NCBI RefSeq assembly: GCF_021130785.1
Contig: NC_060207.1
Location: 193,617,501 to 193,681,500 of the forward strand
Source of the DNA: Homalodisca vitripennis
Lineage: Eukaryota > Arthropoda > Insecta > Hemiptera > Cicadellidae
DNA length: 64,000 bases
Direction: 5' to 3'
The notes beneath the pieces were generated by a model. That model saw only the letters and a list, made by a program, of their open reading frames with translations, was not told where the DNA came from and ran no database searches. A program made the position numbers and the translations under genes. The first letter of the stretch is position 1. Each line of letters opens with the position of its first letter. Below are positions 1 to 13,900 of this stretch, piece after piece.

Positions 1-143
1 GTAATTAGTAGAATCTATTATTTTTGTAGTTTCATCATTCAGAATGACTTTTTATGCAACAGCAGCATTTTGTCTAAATTATTTTTGGTTGTGACACCAT
101 ATATGCCATAGAGCATAAATTAATGAAGGTATTATATATTGCT

Positions 144-275
144 TTCAAAGTTTCCAAGTATCACATTTCAGAAATTTGGCACAGCGGATAAAAATCAAAG
201 GACATTTGTGTACAACATAATCCACATGCTCATCCCAAGAGAGATGTTCATCAATGACGAGTCCCTTTCAATGAT
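144..275 (-). pseudogene. Non-LTR retrotransposon RT fragment
   Basis: One frame reads KGLVIDEHLSWDEHVDYV and continues HKC. This is the block downstream of the RT active site in Jockey/CR1-type ORF2 (compare [14 protein letters not shown] in the element at 61.5 kb). It is bounded by stops and has no other recognisable parts. Confidence 0.6.
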
Positions 276-417
276 AGAAAACGTGTGTCTGGAGTGAATT
301 TAGAACTGTTTTCTACTTGATAAAAAGTTATGAAAAATGGATTTAGAGGGAATTTAAAAGAAGATTGTTATTATCAACACATTTGCTGCGGGGGACTGGA
401 ATACTAGGTTCACTTAA

Positions 418-900
418 CCCTGACTTATTGCCCCAGTGTAAGGTTAGTGGGGAAGGTTATGAAGCTTGCTGAGTGCAGTGCCGGTTCCACTATTTTTTTT
501 TTTACACAAATCGTTCATGGATTGCCATCTTGGTTTTTTTCTCTGTTGCATGTTGTCTTTAGTGTATTGTGACTGTGTATTCATAACTGTAGTCCAATGG
601 AGGAGAATAATGAAATTGTTGAACACTTGTTTTCTGACAGAGAAGAATCCAATTCTGATGATTACGACTTGTGTGAAAGTGGATATTGTTGTTGTGGGGG
701 AGGGGAAGAGAATTGTAAACTTTTTTCAACACATAATTATTTTAAAATTAAACAAACTGATTTGCGGGAGCCAATGGGGATGGAAGCTGAAAAACCAGTA
801 CAATATTGAGTATGGACTTGATGTGAACTAGCACAAATGTTGGTGTGCTGGAATTCTAGCCCCAAAAAATGAAGGAATATTGCCTTTAACTTACCAAAAT
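418..900 (+). other. Possible piggyBac-like relic
   Basis: A TTAACCCT sequence at 414-421 resembles the TTAA target plus CCC terminus of piggyBac-type elements. About 180 bp later an ATG (597) opens 70 codons with an acidic start (EENNEIVEHLFSDREES, then SDD), reminiscent of the acidic N-terminus of these transposases. No catalytic part and no second terminus are seen, so this is a weak call. Confidence 0.25.
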
Positions 901-1748
901 CCATGATATTGCTAATAATTTACCTCAAAATAATTTATTACTAGAATATAAAACAGAAAGATGTTTTTATTATAGGAAGTAGTAACACTGAGCATTTCTC
1001 AGATCTCACTTTTTGATTATAGATATAAATTTTGCCACTTTTAGCTTATTAGGAAAAATCCTACACTAAAATATATTTAATTACATACAAGTTTCTGAAC
1101 CATAGACATGGCTTATTAAAACAATATTTAAATTAAAAAAATTATTTCCTGCAGAGAATTGATTTCCAAAATATAATTTTTTCAGCTATTCAAATACTGG
1201 TAAAAATTGAAAACGCCTGTTAGTAGAAGAAATATCGGGAGTTGAAGAAATGTCTGGCATTACAAGACTACCTAGCCCAGCATCCAAAGTCATTAACCAC
1301 CAAAAAAGGGAACTTACTAAAATCCTTTTATAAAAAACTCATATATTTGAAATGGAGCTAAGTTATTACCAACTTTGAATTTGATCAATTTATAAGTGGT
1401 TCTAGCTTTTTTATTTGGATTTATGCTTTAGTTTAGCCTAAATTCTAGTTTGCAAATCTTTGTCTCTGGAAATTCTAAGATGTAGAGCCAAGATAATTTC
1501 ATTTTGTTATTTTCATTTCATCTGTAAATAATTTAAAGCTGTTTTTAGTAACAGAACATAGTTTTAGAAATATGTACATAAAAACTATAGACACACATAG
1601 ACTACTATAAAACACATTTACTTTTTCAGATTATCAATGAAAGCTTGGTAGACCCCTATCCATAATTTATTTGACAAATCTTTCAAAAATACTTTTTTGT
1701 TATCTTTAGAAAATTGTTAATAAATTTTGTTAGTTACATTTTTATTTT
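900..1748. other. AT-rich stretch, nothing recognised
   Basis: I searched both strands for the missing last TRNT1 exon and for TE proteins and saw neither. Confidence 0.5.
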
Positions 1749-1798
1749 TCAATTTGTATAAAATATGTGAAAAAGTTGTGTTGCTGGTCCCAACTTAC

Positions 1799-1977
1799 TC
1801 GGAACACCATGGTCTTTTAACACTCTACCACTGACTGGGAACCTGGGAATCTGCCACTTAGCATACTCATCTAACAATGCAGTCTCATGCTTGTAAGTGA
1901 GCATCTCCTTTATCCACTCCTGGATAGATGACAACTTGGCACGTTGCTGCAGCATGATTGTGTTATACTTGCACCAC
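1799..1977 (-). CDS. TRNT1: TRNT1 exon 8
   Basis: The acceptor is TCAACAG. The exon encodes [29 protein letters not shown] and [12 protein letters not shown]. The strong donor CGA|GTAAGT lies exactly where the family continues as SGK..LG, so a last exon of ~30 codons should follow. I found nothing convincing between 1 and 1798, so it probably lies beyond the left edge. Read-through instead gives a stop at 1749 after an unrelated tail. Confidence 0.9.
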
Positions 1978-4900
1978 CTGTTGACATAGAAGACATTTAA
2001 GTAAAAATATATTCGTTCAATAATTTATATAACATTTAAGAATAATATTGATTTATTAAATTAAAAATATTGTACTAGAAAAGTATTAAAAAGTTATTTC
2101 CTCAAATTCAAAAGTGTGTAATATTAGCAATAATTTATAAATCTACAAGAAGGTGTGTTTGATCCAGTATTTGTGTAGAAAGAGGAAGAACTCACCTTAA
2201 AAAAAATTTAAGTTCCATGATTCTTATAATTAGTTAAAAAATTATATTTATTTAAAAACCATTAAAATGAGTGGTAGTGTAAGAAAGTTGTCAAAATTAG
2301 GAGGTGGCAGTGAAAGTGTTAATATTTTGCATAGTTATCGTTATTTGAGAGAACACTAAATGGATGTGAATGTTGAGAGTCACTCCATTTCACCTTCCTC
2401 TTAGTGTAGTGTATGAAATGTGACGCTGCCACAGACTTAACTCCTGGAATCTGGAGTCATGTTCGTCTGAAGAAATGCAAAAAAAAGTAGACGACGAAGA
2501 AGCTCAAAATAAACTCTTTATATCGTTTCGACATCAGAGACAAAAGTAGTGAGAGAAAAAAGTAATTTATTAATGTGTCAAAAAATATATGTCTAAAAGT
2601 GTGGAACTACAGTTGCTGGGTATTAGAAAAAAGTCAAGGAATTAATTTCATAAGGTATCGGCTTATTTTATATTTGAGATAATGCAACCCTTTGGAAGTT
2701 TGACAAATGACTTACCTTAAAGTAATATTGTCATTTCTGTGAGCGATGATAAAGAGTCCCATGTCTCTGTGAGACGAGGACATCTTCAGTCTTGCATTCA
2801 AATCCAAAAACTGAAATCACACACATTCAGAAACGTTTGTATAGAATAGTTTATAGTAATAGATATAGTATTCTATAACAATCATACTATAGACAACAAA
2901 AGAGCCAGAACTTCTGTGCAGTAGTTTTTTTAGTAGCTGCACAACTGGATCAGTATTAGATAATGACTTTTATATCTGATCTAACCTCGAGTCCAGAGAA
3001 TCTTCTGAAGCACTGAAAACTCCAAAATGCCGAAACATATGGAATTACATACGGAGAGTCTTAAGACTCTGCGTCCATATATATTGTGTTAACATTTGTG
3101 GTCCAAAGTCATTTTCAATCTTTATGATTTATTTTAGAGAAGGGAGAAGAGTAAGCAAAGTGTTATATTCTTTGTATAAACTGGGTACCTTTAATGATTA
3201 TGAACAATATTTTCCTTCATTTATTTGCTGTCAACTTTCCCAGTCTAGACAATTGGGTGCCAAAATAAGCTGTAGAAGGAAAACTTTAAAACAAGTTTTT
3301 TATTATTTTAACCTACAATCAACCCCTCTTAATGCTAACTTCCAACCCCTACCAGCAGCGAACGTTGTTTGTATTAATGACTCATCAGAGATCTCTCCTC
3401 AATATCTTGCCCTTAATACAACTGATCTGAAGTTGGCCTCATCCCAGATTACTGATTTATTTAATTATTTAGCTATTATATGGTATATTTAAATAATACA
3501 CCATTTTATAAATCAGTCACAATTTGCAAATTCTTATAAATTGCACTATTCTTCGTAGAAGTAGGCAATTCCTGCAGAGATTGATAATTTTAATGATCTA
3601 GGAGGTTTTAGACTTGACATCCTCTACAAGTAAGAATCACAGGTCATTGCAATTAGGATCATTGTTGAAGTTACAAGAGCCTCAATGCCTCTCTTTCATC
3701 CACTGGCCACCTTGGCCATGTCCATAGTAAACCTGTCTTCATTGACTTGCCCCACATACTTGATGTGGTGTAGACTTGTGGCCAACTAGGGTAGAAGTGC
3801 TATCCACCAGGTGCCTGATTTTACAACCAGGTAACCACAAACTAACAAGTAGAGCTACAATAACAAGAACTACATTAAAGTTTAACATGTTTACTTCTGC
3901 GTTTAAGCAACACCATCCAGTTTTTGTGTTCTAAAATTTTCAAATTTCACACTCAAAAACAGTACATATGAACTTATTTTGTATAAAAATTGTGTTTTAA
4001 TCAAATCATAAGTTTCCGATTATTGTAACTCTACTAGTTAATTTGCGGTTGACGTTCAAACTCGGGTATACTTTTTGATCCGAGAGTATGTCCGTAACAA
4101 GAAGTAAAAAGGCATAAAAACAAAAGGCATAAAAACAAATCACTGAATTTTGTCCACATATTAAATTTAAAGAGTTATACCTGTACCAAAGAACAACAAA
4201 TTAAGACAGTTTGTGGGTATTAACCTCCTTCCTGTATGTGTCCGAATGACATTGAAGCATTTAAGCAAGGGTATTATCAGAAGAGATGTACTAGTGTTTG
4301 AAAAATTAAACTTTTTATTACCTCGTCTTCATTCCTGAATAAAGGTGTCATCCTTGAGACTGGATTCAGCTCAATGTTTTTGCCACTGTTGTATAGTTCA
4401 ATAAAACTTTCCACATCTGGTTCCTTTGGCATTCCTGCAAAAAAATTACTACCATAATATTGATTTTCCCCTTGATTTATTTTATTATATAGAAAAGCAT
4501 GTATCCCATATTTCAGTGTACCAAACATCTTTATTAAGAATAAAAACTATACCCAAAAAAATTATGCGCATTAAAACACACTTGTAATGTTTTCTTACAA
4601 TCATAGAAGTAATCATATAAATATGGCAAAACTTTGTATATATAAAGTAGATAATGCAATATTGTATATAAGTATATTTACCCATGTGTGGGCCAAGTCC
4701 ACATTTGATAATGTCCTCGACAAGGGAACCCCAGAAGTTGCCAGCCAATATAAGTGAGAACTCCATCCATATTCTCTCTCCAGATATCTGAGCAAGACCG
4801 GCCCCATTCTCCTTGATGGCATCCAAGGTGTCTCTGTCATGGTTATCAGGCACTTCTGCTATCCTCCCATAAAACCTGCACATTACTAGAGTTAAGCTGG

Positions 4901-7900
4901 ACAAGGGTACTCTAGAAGTTGCCAGCCAATATAGGTGAGAGCTCCATCCATATTCTCTCCCCCAGATACCTCAGCAAGACCGGCCCCATTCACCTTGATG
5001 GCATCCAAGGTGTCTCTGTCCATGGTTTTATCAGGCACTTCTGCTATCCTCCCATAAAACCTGCACATTACTAGAGTTAAGCTGTACAAGGGTACTCTAG
5101 AAGTTGCCAGCCAATATAGGTGAGAGCTCCATCCATATTCTCTCCCCAGATACCTCAGCAAGACCGGCCCCATTCTCCTTGATGGCATCCAAGGTGTCCT
5201 CTGTCATGGTTATCAGGCACTTCTGCTATCCTCCCATAAAACCTGCACATTACTAGAGTTAAGCTGTACAAGGGTACTCTAGAAGTTGCCAGCCAATATA
5301 GGTGAGAGCTCCATCCATATTCTCTCCCCAGATACCTCAGCAAGACCGGCCCATTCTCCTTGATGGCATCCAAGGTGTCTCTGTCATGGTTATCAGGCAC
5401 TTCTGCTATCCTCCCATAAAACCTGCACATTACTAGAGTTAAGCTGGACAAGGGTACTCTAGAAGTTGCCAGCCAATATAGGTGAGAGCTCCATCCATAT
5501 TCTCTCCCCAGATACCTCAGCAAGACCGGCCCCATTCTCCTTGATGGCATCCAAGGTGTCTCTGTCATGGTTATCAGGCACTTCTGCTATCCTCCCATAA
5601 AACCTGCACATTACTAGAGTTAAGCTGTACAAGGGTACTCTAGAAGTTGCCAGCCAATATAGGTGAGAGCTCCATCCATATTCTCTCCCCAGATACCTCA
5701 GCAAGACCGGCCCCCATTCTCCTTGATGGCATCCAAGGTGTCCTCTGTCATGGTTATCAGGCACTTCTGCTATCCTCCCATAAAACCTGCACATTACTAG
5801 AGTTAAGCTGTACAAGGGTACTCTAGAAGGTGTCAGGCAATATAAGTGAGAGCTCCATCCATATTCTCTCCCCAGATACCTCAGCAAGAACCGGCCCCAT
5901 ACTCCTTGATGGCATCCAAGGTGTCTCTGTCATGGTTATCAGGCACTTCTGCTATCCTCCCATAAAACCTGCACATTACTAGAGTTAAGCTGTACAAGGG
6001 TACTCTAGAAGTTGCCAGCCAATATAGGTGAGAGCTCCATCCATATTCTCTCCCCAGATACCTCAGCAAGACCGGCCCCATTCTCCTTGATGGCATCCAA
6101 GGTGTCTCTGTCATGGTTATCAGGCACTTCTGCTATCCTCCCATAAAACCTGCACATTACTAGAGTTAAGCTGGACAAGGGTACTCTAGAAGTTGCCAGC
6201 CAATATAGGTGAGAGCTCCATCCATATTCTCTCCCCAGATACCTCAGCAAGACCGCCCCATTCTCCTTGATGGCATCCAAGGTGTCTCTGTCATGGTTAT
6301 CAGGCACTTCTGCTATCCTCCCATAAAACCTGCACATTACTAGAGTTAAGCTGTACAAGGGTACTCTAGAAGTTGCCAGCCAATATAGGTGAGAGCTCCA
6401 TCCATATTCTCTCCCCAGATACCTCAGCAAGACCGGCCCCATTCTCCTTGATGGCATCCAAGGTGTCTCTGTCATGGTTATCAGGCACTTCTGCTATCCT
6501 CCCATAAAACCTGCACATTACTAGAGTTAAGCTGTACAAGGGTACTCTAGAAGTTGCCAGCCAATATAGGTGAGAGCTCCATCCATATTCTCTCCCCAGA
6601 TACCTCAGCAAGACCGGCCCCCATTCTCCTTGATGGCATCCAAGGTGTCTCTGTCATGGTTATCAGGCACTTCTGCTATCCTCCCATAAAACCTGCACAT
6701 TACTAGAGTTAAGCTGGACAAGGGTACTCTAGAAGTTGCCAGCCAATATAGGTGAGAGCTCCATCCATATTCTCTCCCCAGATACCTCAGCAAGACCGGC
6801 CCCATTCTCCTTGATGGCATCCAAGGTGTCTCTGTCATGGTTATCAGGCACTTCTGCTATCCTCCCATAAAACCTGCACATTACTAGAGTTTAAGCTGTA
6901 CAAGGGTACTCTAGAAGTTTGCCAGCCAATATAGGTGAGAGCTCCATCCATATTCTCTCCCCAGATACCTCAGCAAGACCGGCCCCATTCTCCTTGATGG
7001 CATCCAAGGTGTCTCTGTCATGGTTATCAGGCACTTCTGCTATCCTCCCATAAAACCTGCACATTACTAGAGTTAAGCTGTACAAGGGTACTCTAGAAGG
7101 TGTCAGGCAATATAAGTGAGAGCTCCATCCATATTCTCTCCCCAGATACCTCAGCAAGACCGGCCCCATTCTCCTTGATGGCATCCAAGGTGTCTCTGTC
7201 ATGGTTATCAGGCACTTCTGCTATCCTCCCATAAAACCTGCACATTACTAAGTTAAGCTGTACAAGGGTACTCTAGAAGTTGCCAGCCAATATAGGTGAG
7301 AGCTCCATCCATATTCTCTCCCCAGATACCTCAGCAAGACCGGCCCCATTCTCCTTGATGGCATCCAAGGTGTCTCTGTCATGGTTATCAGGCACTTCTG
7401 CTATCCTCCCATAAAACCTGCACATTACTAGAGTTAAGCTGTACAAGGGTACTCTAGAAGGTGTCAGGCAATATAAGTGAGAGCTCCATCCATATTCTCT
7501 CCCCAGATACCTCAGCAAGACCGGCCCCCCATTCTCCTTGATGGCATCCAAGGTGTCTCTGTCATGGTTATCAGGCACTTCTGCTATCCTCCCATAAAAC
7601 CTGCACATTACTAGAGTTAAGCTGTACAAGGGTACTCTAGAAGGTGTCAGGCAATATAAGTGAGTAGAGCTCCATCCATATTCTCTCCCCAGATACCTCA
7701 GCAAGACCGGCCCATTCTCCTTGATGGCATCCAAGGTGTCTCTGTCATGGTTATCAGGCACTTCTGCTATCCTCCCATAAAACCTGCACATTACTAGAGT
7801 TAAGCTGTACAAGGGTACTCTAGAAGGTGTCAGGCAATATAAGTGAGAGCTCCATCCATATTCTCTCCCCAGATACCTCAGCAAGACCGGCCCTATTCTC

Positions 7901-10900
7901 CTTGATGGCATCCAAGGTGTCTCTGTCATGGTTGTTAGGCACTTCTGCTATCCTCCCATAAAACCAGTACATTACTCAAGTTTACGCTCCACTAACAAAT
8001 GAAAGACCTTAATACAAATTAGGTGTACTGTAAGCTATTTTTTATTTTTATTTTTAAATCTATGTAGTGTTTATTCCATAGTTCTTTCTTAAAGCTCCTG
8101 TACAAGGTCAGATATAACACAATTAACAAACCAGACATAAATTCTGGAAATGGTGGTCAAATTTCTCTCAATGGCAGAGTGTTCTTGGTACTTTGCTCAT
8201 TGCCTTATATTTATTTATAGACTAGATTTTGTTTTATACACATACTAGCGAAAGGGTTATCTGCAGTAATTAAAATGCAACATGTCCTGCTTCTTATCTT
8301 AGTATTTTGTTGTCTACAAGGACTATTTTGTTTTTGGTAGTTAGTATGTACAAAATATTTACGTGAATCGAAATAACAGCTGTATAAATTTTACCAAATG
8401 TTTAATATCAGTTTATAGATCTCTGTTTCTTATTAATACTAAATTTTACAGTGAAACAGACACACAAACGAATCTGGTCTTCTCCTGGTGCAAGATTTGT
8501 TATGATTTCAGGTCACAGTGAATTACATGTCATACTTATAAGCAATAGTGTTTACGTAATTATGATCCATGTTCCGAAGTGTTTCTGTAGATGATGAAGG
8601 CAAAATTATTTGTTTACCAATAGCATCGTTTTGGAGAGCACTTCTTTAGACAAAGTGAGCAATATTCAGATATAGGTCAGTATGTAGAGTACTTTGATTA
8701 ACTCGTAGATAGTTTAAACATGTGCTCTCAATCCTAGAATACAAGTCCACTATTCATTGTAGGAAGAGTTTTTGTGATCTTTTTGATAGACTGAAATCTG
8801 AACAAAAAGTTCAATTAGGAACAGAACTATATATGTGGATAGAAAAAATAATTTTGAAGCAATAATATTGCTACAAGTATGATGCCACCAAGAAGTTAAG
8901 ATTAAAAAATTATTAAAAAAATGTCAACATTGATTAATTTTTGGTTTACTCTTGCTAAAAAGTCTTGTCTTTTCTAAATACAAAAATTACTTTAAATACA
9001 TTAAAATACAACAAACATAAACAAAGTTAAATAAAAAAATATCTGTTATCTGGTAATATTAGCTATGACAAAAATAAGTATTCCCGAATGTCAATCGTAA
9101 AAAGTGAATGTTGCTAATATTCTTCTACCTTGCACATCAGCTGTTACGAAATATAGTATGTTAGTATACAAACCATATTGAACAAATCCAACACAATGTC
9201 AGGCAACTGGATATTATATGTCAATGTTAAAATTTAGGTATGCATGTGAATTCTATTTTTAAGAACTTTAGGGGATCTATAATGAGGGCCAGTTCTTTTC
9301 ATATTATCCACTAACAATTTATATGCCTCAATATCTTGGTGAATATTGCTTTCTATGCTGATGACACCACGCTACTTCTAAATGGAAAGGCACCAGATGA
9401 CATCGAAAAACCTTCCTGTACTGCTCTTAACATGGCATATCAGTATTGCTTTATTATTATCAGTATAGATGGAAACCTCACCTGGACACCACATCTTGAC
9501 AATATTAGTAAAATATTGAACACCAGCCTTTACGTTATAAAGCAAATAAAACTAAATAAGTGATCATACTGCTAAAACAGCATACTTCTCTCTTTTTTGA
9601 GGCACATTTTCGGTAAGGTCTAATGGTTTAGAGTACAAATTTGAAAAGGATACTTGTCTTACGAAAAAAGGCCATTAGGATCCTCTTTGACCTCCAAAGC
9701 CAAGATTCCTGTAAAGAAGCTTTTAAAGCACAGAGTATCTTGACAGTGGTTGCATTATACATTCAGGAAGTATTCCTGTATGTCGACGGTTAAGATCTGC
9801 CAAAGCTGAATAGCATACACCAACACAACATAAGAAATGACACAAAGTACATTCTACCCAACAACAATCTCACATTGTATGAGAAAAAACCTTCGTAGAT
9901 TGGTAGAAAACCGTTCAACCATATTATCGAAGATGTAAGAGTGGGAAACCTTTGAAGACTTCACTACACAGATGGCTTCTAGAACGACCCTATAGTAGGG
10001 TCGTTCTAGCTATAGCCTGGAATAATTCCTACTAAATACAATTTGATAACACTACAATTATTGTACTTTTATTTATTGAAAATACAGGTATTTGTAATCT
10101 TAACGATTACAAATAAAGATGATTCTGAATTAAACCATTTCAAACTTTGAAAAATAAGGTAAATTGAACAAAATAAATATTTAAATCTAACTTGTTCTTA
10201 TAACAAACTTTACATAATTATCTTTTAGTTCTTGGAAGTATCCCATTTTCCGAGGCATTTCAGAATGCTTTTCACGCCTTATATGAGTTTTCAGAATAAA
10301 AATAAGTTATTGTAAAAATACATACCTGAAATATCTCAGTATCCTCAAGTAATCTTCTTGAATCCTTTTCCTGGCATCACCAACGAACACAACTCTTCTC
10401 TTCATCAGATCATCATATCCATGGAAGTAATCGTACAGTGTACCATCCAAACCTAAGCAATTTCAAATATATCGCAACAGAATCATTGATAAATAATAAA
10501 TTGCGCATAGTGAATTATTTCAAAATTAAGAAATGACAAAACCCATGTGTGACCAAAGAGGTACAATGATTTGTTACTTCCAAATCCAATAAACAAATCT
10601 CTTTATTACTGTACATTTCTGAACTTGAGAAGCTGAAATACTTGAGTATATCAAGATGAATGAAAGATGTACAGTAATGGGTGAATGTAGTGTAATGTGG
10701 ATACTGGCAAGTCCTACAATTCCTAGGCAAATACAAATCTCTGAGACTCCGGTTATCTCTTCAAGCTACTGAAATCTAATTTCTGATCAAAATTCCAACC
10801 ACTTATCACCTGAGATGATCTGAACAGTTTTGCAGACCTTTCGTCATCAAAGTTATTTCTTGGGCATGCTGTTCATATATCTGCCAGGTTTATTTTGATA

Positions 10901-13900
10901 ACATTACAAAATTATCAGCAACATTTTTAATGATAATTTCTCATAGTAAAACAATTAACATAAATAGAAATGATATGTATGTAGATTCATTACTAGAAAT
11001 AAATCATACATTGGGTTTATATACTCGGGCAATGTTAACTTAAGAGTTTTTTTTTCCCTTAAAAAATGGGTTTATATCCCATTTGAAAAGAGTATTTCAG
11101 AATGGTCACTCTGCCAAAACTCAATTCAGAACTGTGTAAAATCTTTAAAAAAAACAATAATAAGTTAATATCACCATTGTTAATACTGTGATCCATCGAA
11201 AAATGCATACAGTTCAACCATAATAAAAAGTATAAGAAATGGGACACTGCTATTCTTCTGTTAGTCAAGCAGTAATCAGAGCACTGAATTCTTCTGCAAT
11301 AAGCTGTGATATGGTGTGGAACTAAGCCAATGTGGAGGCCTTCAATGATAAAGCAAAACTCACGTTGTACAACATTATATACTGACAAAGCATTATAACC
11401 ACCTCACCACATACTTCTGTAATTGTTTCGTAGTTAGCCACTACAGAGCACTAACAATCAAAGTATGTTACTGTCCGATTCTTTTAGTTCAAGCAAACAC
11501 CACTGCTAGGCTCTCTAGTTTATAGTGTAAACACGTTTCACCCTTGTTAACACAAGCTTAGCAGTACAGGGGTTACTCATATAATGTTTTATACTGGTCA
11601 TGCAAAATTGTAGGACACAATCATAATTGAAAGTACAATAATACTGATTTTTGTTCTTGAACAAGTTCCTCAGTTCCATGATATGTTAGCATGTAATTGT
11701 TTTAAAATGTTTTGAACACAAATTTCCAATACAGTAATAATATTTAAGTAACTCTCATTTTGTAGAAGATCTCCTTATTTAACCTCAATTTGCCTGTGTA
11801 ATGATATTACGAAACAGAACAATTAGTACAGTTTAAGAGGATAGTTATACTCAAAAATGTTGAGTTTACTGACAGGATTTGAGTCTTCACTATTTCTAAC
11901 AAAGACTCAAAACCTGTTGAGGTGTGCAGCCACTAGCTGTTTCTGTACACCAGTATAATCTATTTTGATACAAACACTGTTCAAGTCCTCCACATGAAGG
12001 AAGCCTACCTAGAAACATGGAGTTGATGGTTAGGTCTCGTCTATTGGCATCCAACTTCCAGTCTTTGGTGAACTCCACCTCTGCATGACGGCCATCAGTC
12101 TTTTTATCAATTCTCAAGGTTGTCACCTAGAAATGTAGATTGAAACTTAACTTTTTGAATTTGGTTACACACATTCTATTATACTGAATGTACAAATTGC
12201 TACCAATATTAAAGAAAAAAGAAATAAATAGGAAACATAAACAAATTGTAACAATCATACACATTTCAACCAACAAAATTTATACATAGCACATCATCAC
12301 TTTGAAACTGAGAAGAAAAGAGTAAGACCGAAGGCATCTGGCCTTCATTCCTTGCCTTACTGACCGTTGCCTTCTTGTTCTCTTTGTTTCAGATGATGCG
12401 CTGCAACACCACAGACATTGCCGATATTGATTTTTTTCAATACTCTTTCTCCTTACCTAATACTTTGTGACATGTGTTGTTGTAATGAAATGCTCATTAT
12501 ATCTTACTATGCTTTTTTCACACACATTTGATATACAGTGTCAATTTATGGGGTAACAGTAGAGTATCTAATAAAGCTTTTATATGGCAAATAGAAAGCT
12601 CTTAATTAAAGGAGTACCAGACAGAGAGACATGTTTGCCAATTTTTTAAGAATTTCACATTATGACATTGCCTTGTATATATATTTTTTGTTGTCTCATG
12701 AAAGTTAAAGAAAATTTAAATGAATATCAAATCAGAGGAAATACTCACGATTATAATACAAGAAACTTATATATAAGCTTGACTTACCACCAATTAGACT
12801 AGAAAAAACTAAGAAAAGTCATATTTATATGGAAATAAAACTTTTTAATAAATTGCCAGAAGGAGCTTAGTTAGTTAGTACTGATAGGTTTAAGTCTGTA
12901 ATTAATAGCTGGTTAAAAGAAAAAGCATTTTATTGTGTCAATGAATACTTTGCCTGTGATACTAGTGATATAAGTTTTTAGACACGTTTCATTCTTTCGT
13001 TGTTTTTATTCTCTTGTTATTGTTATTTGTAATGTTCTTGTTGTTAATTATTTATTAATTTATTATCCTTGTTAAATCTTCTATTTTGTTAATATTTTAG
13101 ACTTTAGAGTGGTTGTACAAAATAACCGTAATTATTACTAAGTATTTTGACGAAGTCAATTGCATATGTGTACTGTGTTTAAAGACTAATAAAGATCTAG
13201 ATTCTTGATTCTTAGTACTCTAGGTTATGTGCAGTGAAATTGTTTTCACTCTCAGTGCTGTGTGTTCCATTCTCACATAGTACAGGAATGTACTTTGTTT
13301 TGTTTTTTACATACAACTGGTTCTGCTGTCATATTTACACTTTGGTGAGCTTATCACCACACGCTATAGTAATCTTGATCACAGAGGACAGCCCTTTGAC
13401 CTTTCGACCCCAAAATGAATAGGATTCTTCCTTGGACCAGGTGGATCCTATCTACGAAGATTAATATCAACAGAATATTTCTATAAAACATCATTACACA
13501 GACAAAAGAGACAGACAGATGAGAGGACTACCATTATACAGTGTGAGTTAAACGTATGGATATACTCTGTTTAGTTTTTGATGGCTAAAGATGGAGGGAT
13601 GGAACTTGGGACACCTTTCTAGGTAATAGGAAATAGAAATGAACTTTTTTGTTATTGTTACAACTTTGCCAATTTCCCCAAAATAGGATTTGGGGGGAAG
13701 GCTCAAAATTTGTAAATGTAAAGACCCATTAAGTGACACCTCATTTGAAAGGTCTTGATAAAAGAAGAAGAACAGTGGAAACTAGAGCTTTCTATATCAA
13801 TCCAGTATCTTTATCCATCAAAAACTAAACAAGGTGAATCCATACTTTTAACTCACACTGTATTACAAAATCAATAGAGCTCTTCCTTTAACAAGGAAAG

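Noticed and set aside
3124..3492. 122-codon plus ORF as a gene
   Set aside because: No recognised domain, AT-rich composition and inside a TRNT1 intron; probably chance.
4277..4528. 83-codon ORF taken as a separate gene
   Set aside because: Its middle is TRNT1 exon 6; the rest is intron read-through.
5155..7929. Long minus-strand ORFs with a repeated [14 protein letters not shown]... peptide, up to 218 codons
   Set aside because: They are an alternative frame of the exon-5 array. The TRNT1 frame is the one reading [10 protein letters not shown], and the repeats are non-coding copies.
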